From Adiantum capillus-veneris (lineage: Eukaryota > Streptophyta > Polypodiopsida > Polypodiales > Pteridaceae): a DNA stretch of 64,000 bases. Location of the stretch: assembly GCA_014529385.2 (NCBI GenBank), contig CM043952.1:152570057-152634056 (forward strand), written 5' to 3'. A model generated the notes under the pieces. That model was not told where the DNA came from. It made no database searches and saw only the letters and a list, made by a program, of their open reading frames with translations. How positions within the stretch are numbered: the stretch's first letter is position 1; each line of letters opens with the position of its first letter. The position numbers and the translations under genes were made by a program. Shown here one piece after another: positions 10,601-20,711 of the stretch.

Positions 10601-11428
10601 ATCACTTTTATCTTATCCAAATTGAGACAGTATGTCCCAAGATTCTGCCTTGTCTAACCATGAATACACACTTTTTGGGTTTAAGGTAGATCATAAATGT
10701 CGTGCACTTCTCCAATAAATTTTTGAGGTGTTTCATATGTTCATCTCTCAAGTGAGAGTGTACACATAGATCATCTATATAAATTTCCAAGAGTAGTTTT
10801 TTAAAATCATGTGCCATTAATCTCTAGAATGTTGCCAGGGAATTGGTCACTCCAAACGGCACGACTCTATACGCATGTATACCCCACTCTCTAGAAAATA
10901 CCATTTTATATGCTGTAAGTTGGTTGTAGCCAGAGAATCCATCTAATAAGGAATATGCCCGCTTGCTTGCCACTCGTTTTAGAACATGGTCAGTGATAGG
11001 TAGGGGATAATCGTCCCTTATTCTGACTGTATTAACCTTCTTTGGGACACACTCAAAGTTCAACATTCTTCTTAGGCACTACCACAATTGGAGATGTCGA
11101 GTCCATGTATTCTATCTTGTAGATGAACTCAACTTTCTTCAATTTATCAATCTCATCCTTGATGCGCTTAGCAAACATATCATTATATGTGTACAGTCTT
11201 TGCTGGCTAGGCGTGCATTAGGCGGTCATCACCACACTTGTAGCACAATCCTAATGGTTGCCGAGGTGCTCCTTGAGCCGCTCTTAGTTGATAGGTAGGC
11301 CTTTGTCCTACTAAGCCACCATTGGCTATGAGCAATAATGTTCTCTCATCTATGTTGTATATGTCTTCTCCTACCCTCCTCACTATCTCACATGGTATCC
11401 TGCTGTGACATGTACATAGTGGGAACAA
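7651..11428 (-). mobile_element. Degenerate gypsy-type retrotransposon (family 2), split by an insertion
   Basis: On the minus strand the order is: gag fragment with a CYKCGD knuckle start (11428-11207); RT pieces (11066-10824 and 10817-10608, with PFGVTNSLATF and YIDDLCVHS); RNase H (10561-10210, then 8890-8572, with FFTNHQALLYLVNKP); integrase zinc region (8423-7992, with ARFYWPSMHNDVHEYV); and an integrase-core remnant (WGIDFVGPI, about 7860-7780). Frameshifts and stops are frequent. The gag matches the plus-strand copy at 17160-17450. RNase H is interrupted at 8895-10209 by another element. Confidence 0.85.
8895..10209. mobile_element. 1.3-kb terminal-inverted-repeat DNA element inside RNase H
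   Basis: The ends are inverted copies beginning CACTAGTT (left) and ending AACTAGTG (right). Further inside are GGACACTTTAAGTG-type motifs at both ends. TTAA flanks it on both sides (8891-8894 and 10210-10213). Joining the flanks with a single TTAA restores the RNase H reading IYVVKKFWHYLLANKF. It carries no transposase that I can see, so it is non-autonomous. The flanks fit a 4-bp TTAA or a 2-bp TA duplication, and the superfamily is unresolved. Confidence 0.75.
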
Positions 11429-13020
11429 ATGCTACAAGATCTATCTTTCAACATGTTGGATACATAAGTATATTTCCTATAATGTACACGTACACATCTA
11501 AGAACAATAATAAGCTTTTTATCTCATCCTGATATTTATCTCAAGTGTAGCATATTCTTACTTTACCGTTAAAAAGTATTATGGGAAAAAGCATCAATAG
11601 CTCCGTCTCTTTAACTTGGGGCAAAAAGCATTGGTTCTTTCTTTCTACTGTCTTATTACTATATCACACCCTAGCTAGATTCTATATCTAGGGTAGCTTT
11701 CAATATATATATATATTCTATGTATTTTTCATATTTGTCTTATATTTCTTTCTAATAGATACTAGGAAGGAATCATATCCTAGTGGGACACTAGCTTGCA
11801 TGATTTTTATTAGCGGGTCGCCGCGACGGACATCTGCAACATAGATTTCTAGCACTAACATAATGTCAATACTCAGGGAATGTGACTCGGATGGGGCACA
11901 GAGACTCTATGAGATCGTCAATCTCATGAAGTGAACCTTAACAAGCAAACATACTAGCTCAACAAGCAAACCAACACTCAATGATCAAGGAAATCTACCT
12001 ATGTCCTTTCTCACAGCTCTAGGTCATCACGCCATTTTGGCACTCGAACGAGCTCTAAATGCAACGAAACTTTAAGAGGAGGTCTAGGACACCTAGGGGC
12101 ACTATCCTAGCAAGTCTGGTCACAATCCAACAAGGTACCAAAATCATGATCCATCATGAAAAAGGTCATGAAAGCTGTAACAGAACATGCCAAAAATGTT
12201 GTCCTATGGTCTAAGAACACTCTCCTATGGTCAAAATGACAATAAAAAATGATTTAAGTACTCAAATCTGCATTTATAGCTCACAAACACGTAGTCACAA
12301 ACCTCAACAAAACTAGCAATGCTTACAATTGACTTAAAGAGCAAAGAGAGAGCAACACAATGCAAGTTTTGGATTTGAAAACGGATTAGTCAATCATTAG
12401 AAAAGTCGATTACAAGTTTGGAGCAGCTAGTAGCTTGAGCGTATGTTTTTTGAGCTCCCTCCTTCTTCTAAAAATATGCCTCCTTTCACATTAAACTTAT
12501 TGACCTTTATATCTAGGGCTTTCTAAATGGCCAGTGGCCGGCTTACACAGACCTTTACAAATATCATTACAACATTACAACTCAAGGAATTGATGGCTAC
12601 TCTGGAATTAGGATTTACACAGAGTCTTACTACACTAGCTTGAAAAACTAATAGAGTACAAATGTGGTGTCCGACTATGTGTCCAACCAATTGGGTGCCC
12701 GTTTGAACAATTTTCAAAGATGCACTCATTTTAATGAATTACTGCAAGGATGATTACAAAACTTTGTCAAGGAGCAATGTAATGCTTTCATATTGCATGA
12801 GGTGTCCATTGGAATGAAATGAAAGTTTAGGATAAGGGGACCACAAGAAGACTTTTGCTGCCACAAATGTATCCTCTTTTGATGATTCTTTTGCACAAGG
12901 TTCCAATCCCAATTGGAAAAAGTATATAAAATGGGGGCCGTAGCTTATTAGCTGAATTTTTTGCCCCAATTTTTTCTTTTCTTTTTAGAGCCACGATTGA
13001 GGAGATATAATCAAAATGGT
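11429..13020. other. Stretch without a supported gene
   Basis: AT-rich DNA with only short chance frames. It lies between the minus-strand gag fragment and LTR-like sequence, so it is probably old retrotransposon leader or LTR, but I see no diagnostic motif apart from a short AT run near 11705-11715. Confidence 0.5.
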
Positions 13021-13800
13021 GGATCCCAGTGTGCCCACATCATGTAGGGACAACTCATTTAAAACCTTGCCAGTTCTTGTTCACACTGGCTTTTCTCTTT
13101 CTTGTGTAACCCTTGGGGGTTCCCTTCACCTATAAAAGGGGACCTCCTCTTCCTTGAAATCCATTCATGGGGGAGTGAGAGTAGTAATGCCTAATTGTAC
13201 TTAGCCATAAACATAATCATAAGACTATACTTACTCCTAGAGGAAGACTAGCCAATCTTGTAAGCTATCCTTAGAAGATAAAATTTAATCAAAGATAAAC
13301 TTTAATGCCTAATTGTACTTAGCCATAAACATAAGCCTAAGCCTACATTTACTCATAGAGGAAGACTAGTCAATCTTGTAAGCTATCCTTGGAAGGTAAA
13401 CTTCAATCAAAGAAGGACTTGAACTTGGTGCATCAATCAAGGCTGGAAGTCTTCTATATTCTTCTCTCTCCATCAAAATGGTGAAGGGTTTGTCAAGTAA
13501 GATGTGTTTTACTTTGATATTTTGTTGGTTTTTTTTTTCTTTTTTATCTCTAATCCAACATATATCTCTAATTTCATTTCTCTCTCCAACCAAATCTATC
13601 TCTCTTTCTCTTAGAAAGTCATTCTCTCTACAAATTCTAGGTTCTCCATCTAGAGGTACATCTCTCCCCATAGTATCCTCATTGCCTACGGGCAAGAATA
13701 GGGTTTGGGAGGGAAATTCTATTTTCTTCACTTCTCTCATATGTACATTTTGTACATACTAGGGTTATGATTCCACTCTGTGCAATCTATTACAATTAAC
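13021..13800 (+). promoter_or_regulatory. LTR-like promoter region with TATA box
   Basis: A clear TATA motif (TATAAAAGGGG) begins at 13131. It is followed by a U5-like, pyrimidine-rich region and a gag-bearing element on the same strand at 14584. This arrangement fits a degraded 5' LTR, but no matching second LTR was found in the window. The 124-codon frame on the opposite strand at 13366-13740 is more likely a chance frame. Confidence 0.4.
13188..13397 (+). repeat. Two direct copies of an about 94-bp unit
   Basis: Sequence beginning TAATGCCTAATTGTACTTAG at about 13188 is repeated from about 13303. Both copies run through AGGAAGACTAG(C/T)CAATC and CTTGTAAGCTATCCTT. It lies about 60 bp downstream of the TATA motif at 13131. 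Confidence 0.8.
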
Positions 13801-15454
13801 GTATGGATTAGCCATAAAATACACTTTCAACAATGTATAGTGTTTCTCTTTGGCTCGGAAAGGCTCAATGAAATACTTCTTTCACTGGATCCCATTATAC
13901 TAGCCCTTATAGAGTATAGCTTTTCTTTTGAGTTATCTTGCTATGAACCAAGAGGATTTGCACACACAACTAATCCCAATCACTAGACAAAATATATATA
14001 TTATGGTTAGCACAAAATTACAATTCCAAAGAACAATTCATAGCGTGTTTGGTCGGTAAAGATTGAACACCAAAGATTGATCCTAGGATCCCATCTTCTT
14101 TTTAGATCAATGCACATAACCCACATAGGGAATCAAGTCCTTATATACAATTGTTTGGTTGGGATTAACCCTCTAGTTTTACCAATCAACATTGTAGAGT
14201 ACTAAAGAGAAAATCATTATTTTGACAAAGAATTACAGAGTCAAAAGTTTTGTATAGATAGCTAGAACCAAGGATCGTGCGAGTTGGTGACCATTTTGGA
14301 GTGAAAAACATTTTACAAGTTAGGAAAGCGATTCGAAAGCAAGTCAGAGCAAAGGGAAGCTGCAAGAAAACTTATAAGGTAAGAGGTTTGGGTTGATAGA
14401 TGTTTGTGTGAAAGATTTGATGAATTTGAGATCTAGTAGATGTCTTCAAAGAGACTAGAGATTGGTAGGAGATCATGTTAGCTTAGTGTCAACAGAAGAG
14501 AGTGTGAGCCAAGAAAGCCGTTAGCACCAATCACAGAAGATGGTAGTAAGACCCATATCTCTTCAGAACAATCTGTTTACCTCATGGCTTACCAAAATAC
14601 CATGGCTCACCAACAGACCCAAGTAGGGGGAGGTAGCACCTCCATGAATAAAACTCATGAATACTACAAGGAGAAAATTCCCATGGATACTTGGTGTATT
14701 CTGATGCAAGGGGACACAAAAGCATCTGTATTGAGGAAAAAATAGATGAGGGAGAAAAAATCATTCTAGCATATGAAGATGGAGGTAGATTCCGTGATAA
14801 TGAGGGAACTCATTACCTCATTATCAGGGATCCGAAAAACTATAACAAATATGTGGACAATGTTGCAAAAGGGAAGATGATTTTTGAGATGACAAAAATG
14901 CCACCTTGAGTAGATCTTCCTAATGCCATCAGGGTATTTGACAAAAAGGTAGTGAAAGTTGTAGGATTAGTAGGAGTCTACGAGTATACAGATGGTAGGG
15001 ACAAATCATATTTTAGATGTCTAGCACCCTATGCATTTGAACTAAGCACGAAAACGATTTTGTACTTGTTTCTTCAAATCAAGCGAAGGGACTCACATAA
15101 TGTATGCTGGCAAGTATGGACGAGAATACATACCTATAGAACAAGTGAGAGTAGCTAGAATGATAAGCTCATGAGTAATCCAGAAAGTTCCAATAGTCAA
15201 GAGACAAAGCCTACTCCTAGTAAATCCACAAATCCCTTTGAAGAAATGGAAGATAGTGTAAGGTATTCATCAAGTCAAGCTAGAAGGATTGAAACACCAA
15301 TTTTTTCTTCACATTTTAACCCAAACCCAGCTATATCGCACTACCGGTTGCATCCAAAAGCAACAGTAGAACAAGACTTATATAATAGAGATGGAATTCT
15401 GGTCACATCAAGACCATACGTACCACACCATCCCCCATAATGCAATTTTTTTCC

Positions 15455-15901
15455 ATTAGGTGAAATTTGGACTCACAAAGGGACCCTTTAAGGAGTTTTT
15501 TACCTCTCTCTACCAAAATGGGCGCATGGATAAATTTTTGCAAACAAACTCCAGAGTTGGCAGAGATTTGACAGTTAGAATTTCCTCTTCAAGCTCTATC
15601 TACTGATATATAGCACCCCATGAGATTCCTCATATTTTAGAAGATTCTTTTTTTGATTCACCTATGATGTGACAACTCTGTCCAAATCTAAGTGAATCAA
15701 AAAAAGAATCTTGTAAAATATGAGGAATCTCATGGCGTGCTATATACAGTAGATAGAGCTTGAAGAGGACATTCTAACTGTCAAACCTCCGCCAACTTTG
15801 GAGTTTGTTTGCAAAAATTTATCCATGCGCCCATTTTGGTAGAGAGAGGTAAAGTCAAAACTCCTTAAAGGGCCCCTTTGTGAGCCCAAATTTCACCTAA
15901 T
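15455..15901. mobile_element. 447-bp foldback MITE with very long terminal inverted repeats
   Basis: The left arm starts ATTAGGTGAAATTTGG and the right arm ends CCAAATTTCACCTAAT. The complementarity continues inward for about 200 bp per arm to a short centre near 15660-15690. The flanks read TTTTTTTCC (left) and TTTTAATCC (right, offset), a plausible diverged 9-bp target duplication, as in Mutator-like MITEs. It sits inside the gag pseudogene, between two copies of a duplicated about 140-bp gag segment. Confidence 0.8.
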
Positions 15902-17206
15902 GCATTTTAATCCAAACCCAGCTACATTGCAGTCATGGTTGCATCCAGAAGCAACGATAGAACATGAATCCCATAGAGGTGGAATTCCGGTCACATCAGG
16001 ACCATACGTACCACCACCATCCCCCAAAATTCGAATAGTGTCAATAATGCCGACATATTATTATCCTATTGAGAGCAGAGGACCAACTGCAATACCAACC
16101 ACAACAAGATTCCCATATATGGAAAAAATTAAGAGAGAAAGAAGATTCATAGAGGAACCACCTATTGTAAGGACCTCACGAGGATATGGAGTAGACGCTA
16201 TGCCAATATACGAGTGAGGAATGATAGTGAGAGAAGGAAGAGGAGAGTCTACGATAAGACTTGTAGACAACAGACGTGCTAGACCTTATCAAGTTAAAAA
16301 ATGGGTTAATAGGAAGTATTCCGGGGAAAAAGAAACTAGAGATCACGTGGTGGCATTCGTAAGAGTAATCCGTGTAGAAGAAGTTACACAGTTTGATACG
16401 CAGTTTATTGGATTTGGACTCACCTTAGAGGAAGATGCAACCACCTAGTTTGGTTCAGTCGAGAGAAGGGATTTTGAGACCATACAAGAAGTCCAGACTC
16501 ATGTTGATATTTTTTTAAGGAGGGAGGAATGTGGACCTTCAAAAGGATCTACATATAAAAAGGAGCTCAACTTTAAACAAGTTGAGCAGAGAAGCCCTAT
16601 AACTAGTAGATAATTGTGTTGCCTACAAGGAAGGTGACTATAAAGACTTAGATGTTGATTCTTTATCACATCATAGTGGAACTAAGTCCCAAAAAATCAT
16701 CACAAAAGAGCGAGGCAACTGTAAGTCAAGAGTAACTTATTGAAGAAGTGCTCAAAAGGGTAAGCCCATTTCCTAGTCCATAGGCTAAGCAACCTAAGTG
16801 GAGTGCCATCAAACAAAAATGGATGAATCATGTGACGGAAGAGTGTTAGTACAACAAGGGATATGCGAGAGAGCGACATTATGTTCCACCAAGCTAAGTA
16901 GCACCTCCTCAAGTACCACCAATTCTTAGGTATACAACAAAAAATTTGACAAGGCCAAGGGCAAGACCAGGAGGAATTAGGTATGCACCCATTGTAGAAG
17001 AACCAGAGGAACAAGCCTTAGTGACTATACCCACATATTATGAAGAGACAAGTGGAAATATGGCTAGTTTAGCATATAGTCCACCCAAAGAGTCGAAAGC
17101 GCCAGAACCTTGTAGCATGATTGGGATATTGGACCACCAACAGCAGCTCATGATGCCGCAAGAGAAGGAATATACAACTTAGATGACAGAACATTAATGT
17201 TCATAG

Positions 17207-17402
17207 CCAATGGTGGCTTAGTAGGACAAAGGTCTGTCTATCAACACAGAACTGCTCTAGGAGAGCCTCAACAATGGTGGCTTAGCAGGACAAAGGTCTG
17301 CCTATCAACAGAGAACGTCTTTAGGAGCACCTTAACAATGGTGGCTTAGCAGGACAAAGATCTGCCTATCAACAGAGAACGGCTCTAGGAGCACCTCAAC
17401 AA
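17207..17402 (+). repeat. 63-bp tandem repeat in gag, three copies
   Basis: Three successive copies of a unit containing AATGGTGGCTTAG(C/T)AGGACA and TATCAACA(G/C)AGAAC begin near 17207, 17270 and 17333. The period is a multiple of three, and the first copy encodes the conserved ANGGLVGQ gag segment. The expansion precedes the zinc knuckle and is absent from the minus-strand relative at 11207-11428. Confidence 0.85.
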
Positions 17403-17460
17403 TGATTATGACCTTGCTACACGTGTGGTGGTGACCACCTTATGAAAGACTCATCTGATT

Positions 17461-18081
17461 AATGATTGCTCAAAAACCCCCAATAAAATGGTAAAAACAA
17501 CGTTGAACATATTAGAGGCAGTCCCGTCAAGTAGTGATTCTGAAAATGAAACGATGATACCTATACAGGTGTCCCTGGAGCACAATATCAAAAAGCAATT
17601 GAAGAACCAATAGTTGAGGAACCTAGAGCAGATGCGTTTAGTCTTGAACAAAAAATTCAACTAAACACTTGGAAGGCTAGGAAATCACGCATGAAAGATA
17701 AGAAGGAACATGAACAGACAACCCTAGATGAGGCGCTAAAACAAACGAGGGACATATTAAAAAGACTTGAGAATCAAACTAGTCCTAGGTGGAAATCCTA
17801 GAAGTTGTAGAGTTTGTATTGTTTTAGTTGTCTTGGATTTTGTTTTGGTTCGATCTTAGGTGTTTTTATTGAAGGGAGTTTGTTGCTCTGTCTCTTTGGA
17901 ATCCAGAGTTCTTCTTGATTACCTCGGGCTGCAATCAACTTCTTTGGCATCTATACTTTTGTGATATATTGTGGAGTTAGTCCCCTAGGTTTACCATGTA
18001 TCTTTGAGCATGGCTATCTCCTTCTCCTTCTCGCAGAGGTCATCTATGCAGGCTTTTTCTCTCTCTCCCTCTCTCTCTTTG

Positions 18082-18172
<91 letters not shown>

Positions 18173-18584
18173 CAAGTGTGCATTTGTTACTATAAACGTA
18201 CACGTATTTTTGCCGCCCATTAAATGCAAGTCCTTGTAACACGCATTCAATATATGGGGCTCGCATCGTTAAAAACGCCAACGGTAATATCTATTATTGC
18301 ATGAAAAGGGGAGAGGAGAGAGAGAGAATAACGAGAGAGAGAGAGAGAGAGAGAGAAGGAGGGAGAGAAAGAGAGACTAACTGGTGTGGTCAAGCTAATT
18401 ACAGACCTCGAAAGAGACGGAGATAAAGCCTTGAGAGATAGAGAGAGAAAGTGAGGAAGTGGAAAAGAGACACCTAAGAAGGCCTCTACCTCCTTCAAGG
18501 TGCAGAAATGAGAAGCTTGAAGACTCAAAACTACATTCCCAGTCCAAACCTCTACTCAAACAACAATGTCTAGTCCTGGCAAAG
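17461..18584. other. Retroelement tail and microsatellite before CACTA-1
   Basis: About 17461-17800 probably continues the gag-pol debris (short frames with Lys/Glu-rich products). A pure (CT)n tract runs from about 18088 to 18168, and GA-rich sequence from 18310 to 18370. No gene is supported. Open frames across the CT tract are simple-sequence artefacts. Confidence 0.7.
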
Positions 18585-18644
18585 CACTACAAGAGGCTAT
18601 TCATATTAGCGACACTCACCCAGCGACGCTCAAAAAAAAATTCC

Positions 18645-18704
18645 CGGCGTCGCTATGAGCGTCGCAAATTTCTTTGTAAATTTGCGACGCTCATAGCGAT
18701 GCCG
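18645..18704. repeat. Subterminal hairpin of CACTA-1
   Basis: Two 27-nt arms with one mismatch around a 6-nt loop. Each arm contains CGCTATGAGCGTCGC, so transposase-binding motifs face each other. It lies 60 bp inside the left terminus. Confidence 0.85.
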
Positions 18705-18734
18705 ACTGGGCTAAAAAAATAATAGAGCGCGCCC

Positions 18735-18763
18735 AAAAACTCAGATCTCAGATCTGAGTTTTT
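18735..18763. repeat. 29-bp perfect palindrome in the CACTA-1 leader
   Basis: AAAAACTCAGATCT, one central C, then AGATCTGAGTTTTT. It lies just inside the subterminal hairpin and upstream of GA/CA-rich sequence. Confidence 0.85.
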
Positions 18764-18799
18764 CGGCGCCCTCAAGCAAGGAGCAGGTAACGCTCTCCC

Positions 18800-18838
18800 T
18801 CTCTCTCTCTCTCTCGCTCTCTCTCTCTTTTTCTTCTC

Positions 18839-18869
<31 letters not shown>

Positions 18870-19255
18870 AGAGGAAGGAGAGCCAGGTATGCTCCTTCCC
18901 TCTCCTCACTCTCATGTTCCCTTCCCCTCTTTCTCTCTCCCTCTCTCTCTCTCTCACACACACACATACACACACACACATAGTGTTTTTGAGAGAGAGA
19001 GAGAGAGAGAGAGAGTACAAACATAAACAAAAACGCACACACACATACATAAACAAAGAATGCACACACACATTGAGAGAGGAAAAGAGAGAGAGAGCAT
19101 GCATAAACAAAAAACGCACGCATTGAGAGAGGAAAAGAGAGAGAGAACATGCATAAACAAAAAACGCACACATTGAGAGAGGAAAAGAGAGAGAAAACAT
19201 GCATACGATCCAAAAAAACGCACACACATTGAGAGAGAAAGAGAGAGAAACTAAT
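18800..19255. repeat. GA/CA microsatellites and an about 55-bp minisatellite
   Basis: CT, CA and GA runs are followed, from about 19070, by about four copies of a unit made of GAGAGAGGAAAAGAGAGAGA then CATGCATAAACAAAAAACG. All open frames here are repeat artefacts. Confidence 0.85.
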
Positions 19256-19459
19256 TTAACATCGTAGGAAACTAATTAAAATTAAAAGACCTAAAGATCT
19301 AGCCGACGAGGAGTTGAACTCAAGACCTATTATTCAAGAGGGAAATGGCATAACCAATCTATCATACTTGGCATGGGTGATAGAAAGGTTATACCATTTA
19401 TCTCTTTTTATTGGCACACACATCCACACACGCACACACACACACAAGAAGAAGAGAGT

Positions 19460-20130
19460 TATAACGTTGTAGGAAACTATCCTAAAAGACGTTAAAGATT
19501 AGGTTAGATGTAGACTTATGTTAAATTAGATTTAGGTTTATTTAAGTTAAATTAGATTATATTTAGGTTTATTTTTAATTAGATTTACGTTTATTTACAC
19601 TAGATTTAGATTTACGTTATATTAGATTAGATTTAGGTCTCCATAGATTGCGATGCCTGCATGAAGCGGGTGAAGAAAGCCCTCAATGGAATATAGGGTA
19701 TTATTGCCTTCACTCATGGTGGGCTCCGTCGATCCAAAAGTAATGGTGAAATGTCTTCAGAAGATAGGGAAGAAGGTGGATCTTCAGGACGGAAAGAGTC
19801 ACTACATCCCCGACACAATGACCATCTAGACAACCTCTAGTCATTCAACAGCAACTTTAAAGTTAGTAACAAGAGCAAGAACGGTCTAAAGGGCCAATTG
19901 CTGTCGTCAGATGTGGATGGAGATGAGGCAGCGTCACCGCCGGAAGTTAACTCTCACATCTTTAGTGATGAGAATGCCAACTCTTGCCGAGTTATGTGAA
20001 AAATTATGTGTTAAATCAGTTTTAAGGTTCTTATAATCCCCGTCAGTTTAGTTCTTTGTTTTTAATATAACATAATTTACGTTAGATTTAGATTTATGTT
20101 ATATTAGATTAGACTTAGGTCTATTTAGGT

Positions 20131-20176
<46 letters not shown>

Positions 20177-20300
20177 GAAGAAGAGAGTTTTAACGTCGTA
20201 GGAAACTATCTCGAAAGACGTTAAAGATTAGGTTAGATGTAGACTTACGTTAAATTAGATTTAGGTTTATTTTTAGTTAGATTTACGCTTATTTACGTTA
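19460..20300. repeat. Direct repeats flanking the captured gene fragment
   Basis: A segment with GTAGGAAACTATC, AAAGACGTTAAAGATTAGG and TTAGATGTAGACTTA occurs at about 19470-19560 and again at about 20197-20290. Each copy is preceded by a CA run and AGAAGAAGAGAGTT, and followed by TTAGATTTAGGTT-type repeats. The HIPP fragment lies between the two copies. Confidence 0.8.
19646..19999 (+). pseudogene. Captured HIPP (heavy-metal-associated isoprenylated plant protein) fragment
   Basis: Frame from 19646 encodes DCDACMKRVKKALNGI, the first helix of an HMA copper-chaperone-type domain with its CxxC metal site, then a TAG. In a second frame VDPKVMVKCLQKIGKK (from 19728) matches the C-terminal half of the HMA domain. 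A third stretch, in the first frame, ends HIFSDENANSCRVM and TGA (stop 19997-19999). FSDENxNxC plus a terminal CaaX box (CRVM, for prenylation) is the known HIPP C-terminus. HIPPs bind metals and attach to membranes or nuclei. Here the middle is shortened and frames are shifted, so it is not functional as it stands. It lies in the CACTA leader, between direct repeats, upstream of tnpD. Confidence 0.75.
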
Positions 20301-20595
20301 GATCGAGTCCACGCAAGAATTACTTACGGTTTAGGGTTTAGAGTTAGACGAACAGTGAAAAGATCTACTGTGAAAAGATGTTAAGATGCTGTGAAGTGCT
20401 GTAGCAGCTAGAGAAGAGGCAAAGGGGTTTTGTCCACTACATGCAGTATCATGTAGACGTGGGTCTGTAGATTTCTTGTACCCACAAATATAGGTATTGA
20501 CCAATAAAGACGAGATTATAACCCGGTGGTTCTGATCTCCGTGCACCTCTAGACCGAGGTGTGCGGGGATTGGACATGACTAGAGAATGAGAGGT

Positions 20596-20649
<54 letters not shown>

Positions 20650-20711
20650 GACAAAGAATGCCAATAGAATATTAAATTTGTTGTCCAGGTTATAAGATTT
20701 TTATCCTCATT

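Larger units (their letters stand above)
14584..17460 (+). pseudogene. gag region of gypsy family 2, broken
   Basis: The ATG at 14584 (MAYQNTMAHQQTQVGG) opens a gag-like frame that shifts near 14690. It then continues through 14691-14909, 14952-15158 and 15171-15440. After a MITE it continues at 15900-16217, 16221-16448 and 16946-17182, and ends in NLDDRTLMFIANGGLVGQ and a CYTCGGDHLMKD knuckle near 17410-17450. The last part matches the minus-strand copy at 11207-11428. Multiple stops and frameshifts show it is dead. The protein is Pro-rich and lacks a familiar gag domain. Confidence 0.65.

Noticed and set aside
13366-13740. 124-codon frame on the minus strand
   Set aside because: It lies over a pyrimidine-rich LTR-like leader; the Glu/Arg-rich translation reflects simple sequence, and no motif is present.
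18653-19229. Several frames of 70-190 codons rich in Cys/Val/Ser/Leu
   Set aside because: They translate CA, CT and GA microsatellites in all frames.
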